The notes under the pieces: generated by a model
Databases searched by the model: none
The model's input: the letters and a program-made list of their open reading frames with translations, nothing else
Told to the model about the DNA's origin: nothing
Made by a program: the position numbers and the translations under genes
Part shown: positions 15,167 to 22,414 of the stretch, one piece after another
Layout: every line of letters starts with the position of its first letter
Numbering within the stretch: position 1 is the stretch's first letter
Assembly: GCA_947447625.1 (NCBI GenBank)
Contig: CANFKS010000038.1
Location: 1 to 36,533 of the forward strand
Source of the DNA: Rhodospirillales bacterium
Lineage (GTDB): Bacteria; Pseudomonadota; Alphaproteobacteria; Acetobacterales; Acetobacteraceae
Length of the DNA stretch: 36,533 nucleotides
Direction: 5' to 3'

Positions 15167-16683
15167 AAATCCGTGCGCAGATCGCCATGGTACTCAATCT
15201 CGACAAGTGCATCGGCTGCCACACCTGCTCCGTCACCTGCAAGAATGTCTGGACGACGCGCGAGGGCGTTGAATACGCCTGGTTCAACAACGTCGAGACC
15301 AAGCCCGGCGTCGGCTATCCCAAGGAGTGGGAGAACCAGCGCAAGTGGAACGGCGGCTGGAAGCGCAATTCCAAAGGCGCGCTCGAACCCCGTATCGGGG
15401 CGAAATGGCGGGTCCTGGCCAATATCTTCGCCAACCCCGACCTGCCCGAGATCGACGACTACTACGAGCCCTTCACCTTCGATCATCCCCATTTGCAGAC
15501 GGCACCCGAAAGCCGCGCCTTCCCCACCGCGCGCCCGCGCTCGGCCATCACCGGGGAGCGGATGGAGAAAATCGAGTGGGGGCCGAACTGGGAGGAAATC
15601 CTCGGCGGCGAATTCGCCAAGCGCTCCAAGGACGCGAATTTCGAGAAAATACAGAAGCAGATGTACGGCGAGTTCGAGAACACCTTCATGATGTATCTGC
15701 CGCGCCTGTGCGAACACTGCCTCAACCCGACCTGTGCCGCGGTGTGCCCGTCGGGCGCAATCTACAAGCGCGAGGAGGATGGCATTGTCCTGATCGACCA
15801 GGACAAGTGCCGCGGCTGGCGGATGTGCGTGTCGGGCTGCCCATACAAAAAGATCTACTACAACTGGTCGTCAGGGAAATCGGAGAAATGCATCTTCTGC
15901 TATCCGCGCATCGAAAGCGGGCAGCCGACGGTGTGCTCGGAAACCTGCGTCGGCCGCATCCGCTATCTTGGCGTGCTGCTGTATGACGCCGATCGCGTCG
16001 CCGCCGCCGCCGGTGCGGACGAGAAGGATCTGTATCAGGCCCAGCTCGATCTGTTCTTGAATCCAAACGACCCCGCCGTGATCGCTCAGGCCCGCGCCGA
16101 TGGCGTGTCCGACGCCTGGCTCGATGCAGCGCGGAATTCACCGGTGTGGAAGATGGCGATGGAGTGGAAGATCGCCTTTCCGCTCCATCCGGAATACCGC
16201 ACGTTGCCGATGGTTTGGTATGTGCCGCCGCTGTCGCCGATCCAGAACGCGGCGGCTGCCGGCGCGGTGTCGATGAAGAACGGCATGCCCGATGTGTCCT
16301 CGCTGCGGATCCCGCTGAAGTATCTCGCCAATCTGCTCACCGCGGGTGACGAGGCGCCGGTGCAGCTGGCGCTGGAGCGGATGCTGGCAATGCGGGCCTA
16401 TATGCGGGCCAAGTCAATCGAGGGCCGCATCGACACGGCGATCGCCACCGAGGTCGGCCTGCAGGGCGCGACGATCGAGGACATGTACAAATATCTCGCT
16501 CTTGCCAACTACGAGGATCGCTTCGTGATCCCGACCGCCCATCGCGAATGGAGCGAGGATACGCAGGCCATGCGCGGTGGATGTGGCTTCACCTTCGGCA
16601 ATGGCTGCGCCGGCGGCGAAACCACCAACCTGTTCGCCACCCGCACCGCGGGCAAGGCGAAGACCCCGATGGAGGTGATGTGA
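15163..16683 (+). CDS. narH: Respiratory nitrate reductase beta subunit
   Basis: The product is 506 residues and is the electron-transfer subunit with four Fe-S clusters. The first Cys cluster is C16, C19, C22 and C26 (CIGCHTCSVTC). Later clusters are CEHCLNPTCAAVCP, CRGWRMCVSGCP and CIFCYPRIESGQPTVCSETC. Trp in the third group (CRGW) replaces a Cys, as expected for the [3Fe-4S] centre of NarH. Electrons pass from NarI hemes through these clusters to NarG. The ATG overlaps the narG stop, and the TGA shares its last base with the narJ ATG (TGATG). Confidence 0.98.
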   Translation: MKIRAQIAMVLNLDKCIGCHTCSVTCKNVWTTREGVEYAWFNNVETKPGVGYPKEWENQRKWNGGWKRNSKGALEPRIGAKWRVLANIFANPDLPEIDDYYEPFTFDHPHLQTAPESRAFPTARPRSAITGERMEKIEWGPNWEEILGGEFAKRSKDANFEKIQKQMYGEFENTFMMYLPRLCEHCLNPTCAAVCPSGAIYKREEDGIVLIDQDKCRGWRMCVSGCPYKKIYYNWSSGKSEKCIFCYPRIESGQPTVCSETCVGRIRYLGVLLYDADRVAAAAGADEKDLYQAQLDLFLNPNDPAVIAQARADGVSDAWLDAARNSPVWKMAMEWKIAFPLHPEYRTLPMVWYVPPLSPIQNAAAAGAVSMKNGMPDVSSLRIPLKYLANLLTAGDEAPVQLALERMLAMRAYMRAKSIEGRIDTAIATEVGLQGATIEDMYKYLALANYEDRFVIPTAHREWSEDTQAMRGGCGFTFGNGCAGGETTNLFATRTAGKAKTPMEVM

Positions 16684-17357
16684 TGCGCGTTCTCAAGGCG
16701 CTTTCGGCCCTGCTCTGCTATCCGAGCCAGGACCTGCGCGATGCCATGGGCGAGATCACCCTGCTGCTGACGACGGGCCCCGGCCTCAATGCGGCCAGCA
16801 TCGCCGCGCTCGAGCCGCTGACGACGGCGCTGGCGATACAGGACCCGTTCGATCTCCAGGCCGCCTATGTCGATCTGTTCGACCGCGGACGGCGGCTGTC
16901 GCTGCATCTGTTCGAGCATGTGCATGGCGAAAGCCGCGACCGGGGTCAGGCAATGGTCGATCTTGCGCAGGTCTATGAGCGCGGCGGGCTGCTTCTGCAG
17001 GCCGGAGAATTGCCGGACTATCTGCCGACATTCCTTGAATTCGCCTCGACCCGTCCGGATGGCGAGGCGCTGGGGCTGCTTGGTGAGATCGTGCCGATCC
17101 TGACCGCGATGCACGAGGGCACCGCTGCCCGTGCGCCCACTTATGCCGCAGTGTTCGCCGCCATCCTGCTGATCGCCGGCCACACAGCGGCTTTTGTGCC
17201 GCTGCAAGCGCCGGTTGACGATCTCGCTTCTCTCGATGCGGCCTGGGAGGAGACCACGGTGCAGTTCGGGCCGGGCGAAGATATTGCGGGCTGTGGCCCT
17301 GATCGTCTGCGTCACCGTCTGCGGGCCGCCGGACGGGACGCGCGGGTCGCGGTTTAA
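16683..17357 (+). CDS. narJ: Nitrate reductase assembly chaperone NarJ
   Basis: The product is 224 residues of the NarJ/TorD-like chaperone family, needed for molybdenum cofactor insertion into NarG and for membrane docking; it is not part of the final enzyme. The signature LSLHLFEHVHGESRDRG lies at about residues 72-88, and the N-terminal LLCYPSQDL motif is typical. The start is set at the ATG that overlaps the narH stop (16681-16685). Upstream in-frame sequence is only a shifted reading of narH. A 14-bp gap with a strong Shine-Dalgarno sequence separates it from narI. Confidence 0.95.
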   Translation: MRVLKALSALLCYPSQDLRDAMGEITLLLTTGPGLNAASIAALEPLTTALAIQDPFDLQAAYVDLFDRGRRLSLHLFEHVHGESRDRGQAMVDLAQVYERGGLLLQAGELPDYLPTFLEFASTRPDGEALGLLGEIVPILTAMHEGTAARAPTYAAVFAAILLIAGHTAAFVPLQAPVDDLASLDAAWEETTVQFGPGEDIAGCGPDRLRHRLRAAGRDARVAV

Positions 17358-17371
17358 GGGAGGAGCATCAC

Positions 17372-18088
17372 ATGATCCGTTCGCTCGGTAGCGTTTTGTT
17401 CGGCTGGTATCCGTACATCGCATTCGCTGTGTTTTTGCTGGGGTCGCTGATCCGGTTTGACCGCGAGCAATACACCTGGAAAAGCGGCTCCTCGCAGTTG
17501 TTGCGTCGCACGCAACTGAGTTGGGGTTCGAATTTGTTCCATGTCGGCATTCTCGTGATCTTTGCCGGCCATTGCGTCGGGCTGCTGACGCCGATCTGGC
17601 TGTTCGATGCGCTCGGCGTTTCGCATGGGTTCAAGCAGGGGCTGGCAATCGTGGCCGGCGGTGTGGCCGGGGTGGCGTGCTTCATCGGCATCGCGTTGTT
17701 GGCGCACCGGCGGTTGTTCGATGCCCGGGTCCGCGCGACGTCGAGCTTCGGCGACACGGCGATCCTGCTGTTGCTGTGGGTGCAGTTGACGCTCGGGCTG
17801 TTCACCATCCCGGTTTCCCTGCACCACATGGATGGTGGGGAGATGCTCAAGTTCATGGCCTGGGCGCAGGGGATCATCACCCTCGATCCATCGGCCGCAG
17901 CCCTGCTGGAGGATGTGGCCCTGGTGTTCAAGCTGCATGTGTTCGTCGGGCTGACGATGGTTCTGGTGTTCCCCTTCACCCGGCTGGTGCATGTGTGGAG
18001 CGCGCCGGTTTGGTATCTCGGCCGGCGCGGCTACCAGGTGGTGCGGGCACGACCGCGCACGCCCCCGGCGCGGGGGGCGGCACCATGA
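17372..18088 (+). CDS. narI: Respiratory nitrate reductase gamma subunit (cytochrome b)
   Basis: The product is 238 residues with five transmembrane helices. It oxidises quinol and passes electrons through two b-type hemes to NarH. The heme ligands are H57 and H67 (FHVGILVIFAGH) plus H189 and H207 (FKLHVFVGL and RLVHVW), one to two positions after the E. coli residues 56, 66, 187 and 205. The FGWYPYIA N-terminus is characteristic. The ATG at 17372 has GGGAGGAG nine bases upstream, one of the better ribosome-binding sites of the operon. The stop overlaps the prolyl isomerase start (ATGA). Confidence 0.97.
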   Translation: MIRSLGSVLFGWYPYIAFAVFLLGSLIRFDREQYTWKSGSSQLLRRTQLSWGSNLFHVGILVIFAGHCVGLLTPIWLFDALGVSHGFKQGLAIVAGGVAGVACFIGIALLAHRRLFDARVRATSSFGDTAILLLLWVQLTLGLFTIPVSLHHMDGGEMLKFMAWAQGIITLDPSAAALLEDVALVFKLHVFVGLTMVLVFPFTRLVHVWSAPVWYLGRRGYQVVRARPRTPPARGAAP

Positions 18089-19077
18089 GCCGCATCACCA
18101 TCGACCGGCGCGGGTACGCGCCGGTCAGCACCGATTTGCTGGTCAATGGCGCGCGGCTGACGCGCCAGGACATCGCGGCCGAAGTGGCGAACTTTCCTGC
18201 TGCCACCGTGGCGGAAAGCTGGAAGGCGGCGGAGCGAGCGATGATCCTGCGCCTTGCGCTGCGCCAGCGTGCGGCGCGGCTCGGGATTGTTGCGGCGCCA
18301 CTGGCCGATGCCGACGGGCGGCTGGAGACCGACGAGGACGCAACATTGCGGGCGCTGCTCGATCGGGAGGTGCCGGTTGCCGTGCCGGTGGAGGCCGAAA
18401 TCGCGGCATACCACGCGGCGCATCCGGACCTGTTCAAGGCACCCGATTTGTTCGATGCCAGCCACATCCTGTTCGCGGCTCCGGCCGATGACGAGGCCCG
18501 CCGTGGCGAGGCCCGGCGCAAGGCGGCGGCGGCGGTGGCATTGCTCGCGCGCGAGCCGGACCGGTTTGCAGCGCTGGCCATTGTGCTGTCGGCCTGCACC
18601 TCGGCCCCGCAGGGCGGCGCGCTCGGCCAGATCAGCAGCGGCGAGACGGCGCCGGAATTCGATGCGGCGCTGCACCTGATGGCGCCGGGCGAAATTTCGG
18701 CGCCGGTGGAAACCCGGTTCGGCGTGCACGTGATCGCGTTGTCGCGGCGCGTGACGGGCGCGGTGCTGCCGCTCGTGCTGGCGCGCACCGCTATCGTGCG
18801 CCGGCTGTCCGCCCGTGCCGCCCGCACGGCGACTGCGGCCTATCTCCAGCAGGTTATGGCCGCGGCAGAGGTTAGCCCGGCGCCGCCGCTGGTGGAGACG
18901 CCGGAGGCACCGCGGATCAAGGCATTCATCGAGGGCGCGGACGAGCAACGCTGGCTCAAGGTGATCGGGGCGATGAACCGAGCAGCAGATCCGTCAGCCG
19001 CGGCCGTTGCGGTCATGCTGGCGGAGCCTGCCGAACACGTGCACGCCCATTCACATCCGCATTCTCACGGGCACTGA
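18085..19077 (+). CDS. Parvulin-type peptidyl-prolyl isomerase of the nar operon
   Basis: The product is 330 residues. An N-terminal helical region (about 1-120) is followed by a parvulin/rotamase domain (about 124-222) with FDASHILFA and GGALGQISSGETAPEFDAAL, then PGEISAPVETRFGVHVIAL. No signal peptide or membrane segment is seen, so it should be cytoplasmic, where NarGH mature; NifM-like folding help for the reductase is an inference. The C-terminus is unusual: HVHAHSHPHSHGH, seven His in the last 13 residues, suggesting metal binding. The start ATG overlaps the narI stop, and two bases separate its stop from the mog start, so it is embedded in the operon. Confidence 0.88.
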   Translation: MSRITIDRRGYAPVSTDLLVNGARLTRQDIAAEVANFPAATVAESWKAAERAMILRLALRQRAARLGIVAAPLADADGRLETDEDATLRALLDREVPVAVPVEAEIAAYHAAHPDLFKAPDLFDASHILFAAPADDEARRGEARRKAAAAVALLAREPDRFAALAIVLSACTSAPQGGALGQISSGETAPEFDAALHLMAPGEISAPVETRFGVHVIALSRRVTGAVLPLVLARTAIVRRLSARAARTATAAYLQQVMAAAEVSPAPPLVETPEAPRIKAFIEGADEQRWLKVIGAMNRAADPSAAAVAVMLAEPAEHVHAHSHPHSHGH

Positions 19078-19079
19078 AG

Positions 19080-19601
19080 ATGGTTCGCATCGGTATCCTC
19101 ACCGTCTCCGACCGTGCCGCACGCGGCGACTATGCCGATCTTGGCGGACCCGCCATCGCCGACTGGCTCGGGCGCGCCATCATCTCGCCGTGGGAGCCGG
19201 TGCGGCGGATCGTCCCCGATGGCGTACAGAACGTGCGCGCCGCGCTGCTCGCGCTGTGTGACGAGGACAAGGTCGACCTGCTGCTCACCACAGGCGGCAC
19301 CGGCCCCTCGCCGCGCGACTGCACGCCGGAGGCGACGGAGGCGGTGGTCGAGCGGCTGATGCCCGGATTCGGCGAGGAAATGCGCCGTGCCAGCCTGTGC
19401 TGTGTGCCGACGGCGATCCTGTCGCGCCAGGTCGCGGGGCTGCGCGGCAGGTGCCTCATCGTCAACATGCCGGGCAAGCCCGCGGCGGTGGCGACCTGCC
19501 TGAATGCGATTTTCGCCGCGGTGCCGTATTGCCTGGATCTTGCGGGCGCCGGACGGATCGAAACCGACCCGTCCGTCATCGTGGCATTCCGTCCCAAATG
19601 A
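19080..19601 (+). CDS. mog: Molybdopterin adenylyltransferase (Mog/MoaB family)
   Basis: The product is 173 residues of the MogA/MoaB fold. It activates molybdopterin by adenylation so that molybdate can be inserted, supplying the cofactor for NarG. The TTGGTGPSPRD motif (residues 70-80) and the NMPGKPAA motif (129-136) form the molybdopterin site; LTVSDRAARGDYAD at the N-terminus is also diagnostic. MoaB and Mog are hard to separate by sequence, so the symbol is provisional. The start lies two bases after the prolyl isomerase stop, and the stop overlaps the nnrS start (ATGA). Confidence 0.9.
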   Translation: MVRIGILTVSDRAARGDYADLGGPAIADWLGRAIISPWEPVRRIVPDGVQNVRAALLALCDEDKVDLLLTTGGTGPSPRDCTPEATEAVVERLMPGFGEEMRRASLCCVPTAILSRQVAGLRGRCLIVNMPGKPAAVATCLNAIFAAVPYCLDLAGAGRIETDPSVIVAFRPK

Positions 19602-20770
19602 GCCGTGCGGGAAAAGCAGGACCGGTGCTGCCGAGGCCCGTGCTGCTGAGCTTGGGTGCGCGGCCGTTCTTCGTGCTGGCGGGGCTGTGGGCGGTTGCCG
19701 CGGTTGCGCTGTGGCCGTTGGTGCTGGGCGGCAGGCTGCTGCTGCCCAGCGGCTTCGCGCCGGTGGAATGGCATGCGCACGAGCTGATTTTTGGCTACAC
19801 CGGTGCCGCCATGGCCGGCTTCGTGTTGACCGCGGTGGCGAACTGGACCGGACGGCCGCCGGTTGCGGGCGGACGGTTGCTGGTGCTGGTGCTGTTGTGG
19901 CTGGCGGGACGGCTGGCGGTCGCGGGCTCGGACCTGCTGGTGGGGATCGGCTTTGTCGCGCTCGGGTTTCCGGCGCTGCTCGCGGTGTTCGTGGGTCACG
20001 AGATCGAGGCCTCCGGCACTGTGCGCAACCGCAAGGTGGCGGCGCTGCTGGCGGTGTTCGCGCTGGTGGATGTCGTGTTTCATCTGTCGGTGTGGTTCGG
20101 CTGGGACAGCCGCTTCGCCGCGCGCGGCGGGATCGCCGTGCTGGTGATGCTGATCCTGCTGATCGGTGGCCGGGTGACGCCGGCATTCACCAGCAACTGG
20201 CTGAACCGCCACATGATCGCCAGGACAATCCCAGAATTTGGGCAGGGCGACAGGGTGGCCATGGGCCTCGCCATCGCTGCCCTGGTGGGCTGGGTCGGGT
20301 GGCCGGACCGGGCGTTCCTGGCGGGCCTGGATTTTGCTGCCGGGATCGGCGTGCTGTGGCGGGTATCGCGCTGGCAAGGCTGGACGATCCGGCGCGATGC
20401 GCTGCTCGGCATCCTTCATCTCGGCACGCTGATGGCGGGTTGCGGCTTCCTCGCCGCCGCCGGTCATGCCGCCTTCCCCGCTGCGGTGCCGGCGGCGATG
20501 ACGGTGCATGTCTGGGCGATCGGCGCGATCGGGGTGATGACGCTGGCGATGATGACGCGCGCGACGCTTGGCCATACCGGAGGGTTGCTGCTGGCGGACC
20601 GGGCTACGACGGCGGCCTATCTCTTTCTGCTGCTCGCGCTCGCTGCCCGCATCGCCATGACGCTGCGGCCTGACAGCACGGGGCTGTTTCCCCTCGCGGC
20701 GGCGGCTTGGTGCGCCGGGTTCGCGCTATTCGTGGTCCGCTATGCGCCCCGCCTGATCAGCCGGGGCTAA
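19598..20770 (+). CDS. nnrS: NnrS family heme/copper membrane protein
   Basis: The product is 390 residues with about 12 predicted membrane segments. NnrS proteins are linked to nitric oxide stress and denitrification and bind heme and copper. Conserved blocks are visible: RPFFVLAGLWA at about 22-32, EWHAHELIFGY at 57-67, GGRVTPAFTSNWL near 189-201, and MTRATLGHTG near 320. The start ATG overlaps the mog stop, so it closes the nar transcription unit. The role inferred here is protection from NO formed from nitrite during nitrate respiration. No nitrite or NO reductase gene is in the window. Confidence 0.92.
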   Translation: MSRAGKAGPVLPRPVLLSLGARPFFVLAGLWAVAAVALWPLVLGGRLLLPSGFAPVEWHAHELIFGYTGAAMAGFVLTAVANWTGRPPVAGGRLLVLVLLWLAGRLAVAGSDLLVGIGFVALGFPALLAVFVGHEIEASGTVRNRKVAALLAVFALVDVVFHLSVWFGWDSRFAARGGIAVLVMLILLIGGRVTPAFTSNWLNRHMIARTIPEFGQGDRVAMGLAIAALVGWVGWPDRAFLAGLDFAAGIGVLWRVSRWQGWTIRRDALLGILHLGTLMAGCGFLAAAGHAAFPAAVPAAMTVHVWAIGAIGVMTLAMMTRATLGHTGGLLLADRATTAAYLFLLLALAARIAMTLRPDSTGLFPLAAAAWCAGFALFVVRYAPRLISRG

Positions 20771-21136
20771 AAAGGCACTTCTCCTGCGGCCGTTGTGGCT
20801 GTTCGATCTCGGAAATTGGCAGTTCTTACGCGTGATACATAAGTAATTGTTCATAGTTATTAAAAAAAAAGTAAAAAAGACAATCGGGGAAAATTGCATT
20901 AATTCATCTTTTTATATTAATATCATGCCATAAGAAAAAATTATGCGTTGACGGCTTCGATATTAGAGTCAATTATTTTTTGATCGTAAGATTTTTTTAT
21001 TAATACGTTTTGGTCGTTGATGGTATGTGTTATTTTGGCGCGTTGATGAACCACCAGCCATGTCAGCCCTCCATCGTCGAGGGCGGGGAAGCGCGAGCGA
21101 ACGACACGGTTGGTCTGGCCGCTTGATGTTGCACCC
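20771..21136. other. AT-rich intergenic region upstream of the glycosyltransferase
   Basis: This 366-bp gap contains a block at about 20840-21010 that is strikingly AT-rich (A9 run, TTTTTTATTAATA, ATTATTTTTTG) in an otherwise GC-rich window. TTGACG at 20948-20953 with AATTAT at 20971-20976 (17-bp spacing) could be a sigma-70-like promoter for the downstream pair. No hairpin terminator for the nar operon is obvious and no coding frame with family similarity is seen. The base composition could reflect acquired DNA or a nucleoid-protein-bound control region. Confidence 0.45.
20948..20976 (+). promoter_or_regulatory. Candidate promoter for the heptosyltransferase-giant repeat operon
   Basis: TTGACG and AATTAT are spaced by 17 bases within the AT-rich block, about 160 bases before the glycosyltransferase ATG. 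The -10 is a weak match, so this is a candidate only. Confidence 0.3.
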
Positions 21137-22414
21137 ATGACGATGGCCGAGACGAAGCCCTCGATGGGTCTTGGCTTGCCGTCGAGCTATCCCCCCGTCG
21201 CAATGCTGCCGACCCAGGTCGGCCCTTCCGGTGTGCGATACGACTTCAACACGGGTTGCCGGGTCACCCTCCCCATCAGAGAGAGCGGTGTGTGGCGCGT
21301 GGTCATGCGGGACCTCGATACCAACAACATCCTTTTTGATCACGAGACGCAAGGTGCCGAGGTGAACTCGACCAAGCGCTGGTTCGTGCGCTTCGCACTC
21401 GATGTTTGGGAGATCGATGGGGCTACAAAATCGCTGGTCCTGTCACATCAGTTTGACCCCACAGGCCACGTCCTGCTCGTGATGTTCCCGATCGGGACCT
21501 TGGGCGACACCATCGCCTGGTTCTCTTACGTTGCCCGCTTCGCCCGCAAACACGCGGGCGCCAAGGTGATCTGCGCCTTGGCTGATCGCATGATCCCCCT
21601 CCTGGCGGCCAATTACCCTGAACTCGAACTGGTCACCCATGACGACATCGCGACGCGCAGCCTCGCGGAAACCGCATACGCCACTTACTATCTCGGTTTG
21701 TTCTTCGATGACGCGGCCCTGAACTGGCAACCGACCGACTTCCGGTTTGTCGGCTTACACCGGACGGCCGGCTATATTTTAGGTGTCGATCCAACGGAAG
21801 AGGCCCCGCGACTTGTACCCAGCGAGGCGACACGGCCAATCGCCGAGCCCTATGTCGTGATCGCGGTCCAGAGCAGCAGCGGCGCCAAATACTGGAACAA
21901 CCCCGACGGCTGGCGGGCGGTGATCGCCCTGCTGCGTACTCATGGATACCGGGTCGTCTGTATCGATCAAAAGCCCGTCCACGGCACCGGGATGATGTGG
22001 ACCCATATTCCCCATGGCTGCGAGGATGAAACCGGCGACCGCCCCCTCGCGGAGCGGGCCCGCTGGCTCCAACATGCCGATTTCTTCATTGGCCTCTCCA
22101 GCGGCCTCGCCTGGCTTGCCTGGGCTGCCGGTTGCCCGGTCGTGCTGATCAGCGGCTTTACCCACCCCTCCAACGAGTTCGACACGCCGCACCGGGTCAT
22201 CAACTGGCACACCTGCAATTCCTGCTGGAACGACCCGACCGAGCGTTTCGATCACCATGACTTCTTCTGGTGCCCCCGCCATGCCAACACGCCGCGCCAA
22301 TTTGAATGCACGCGGCTGATAACGGCAGAACAAGTCTGTGCTGCGATTGCGGCCGTGCCGGGTTTTCGCACCCTTGTTGAGGGTCAAGACGCAGGCGAGG
22401 TGGCCGCGGCGTGA
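21137..22414 (+). CDS. Autotransporter strand-loop-strand O-heptosyltransferase (TibC/Aah family)
   Basis: The product is 425 residues and resembles the bacterial autotransporter heptosyltransferases, which transfer ADP-heptose to serines of beta-solenoid repeats in the cytoplasm before export. The N-terminal block (LPTQVGPSGVRYDFNTGCRV, then the WRVVMRDLDTNNILFDHE region) and FPIGTLGDTIAWFSY at about 117-131 are family hallmarks. The GT-B C-terminal half has SSSGAKYWNNPDGWRAV and FFIGLSSGLAWLAWA. Four cysteines, C360, C363, C379 and C391, match the iron-finger arrangement described for TibC. ATG 21137 is chosen; 21143 or a TTG at 21110 are alternatives, and no strong Shine-Dalgarno sequence is seen. 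It overlaps the giant repeat gene as GTGA, so that protein is the obvious substrate. Confidence 0.92.
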   Translation: MTMAETKPSMGLGLPSSYPPVAMLPTQVGPSGVRYDFNTGCRVTLPIRESGVWRVVMRDLDTNNILFDHETQGAEVNSTKRWFVRFALDVWEIDGATKSLVLSHQFDPTGHVLLVMFPIGTLGDTIAWFSYVARFARKHAGAKVICALADRMIPLLAANYPELELVTHDDIATRSLAETAYATYYLGLFFDDAALNWQPTDFRFVGLHRTAGYILGVDPTEEAPRLVPSEATRPIAEPYVVIAVQSSSGAKYWNNPDGWRAVIALLRTHGYRVVCIDQKPVHGTGMMWTHIPHGCEDETGDRPLAERARWLQHADFFIGLSSGLAWLAWAAGCPVVLISGFTHPSNEFDTPHRVINWHTCNSCWNDPTERFDHHDFFWCPRHANTPRQFECTRLITAEQVCAAIAAVPGFRTLVEGQDAGEVAAA

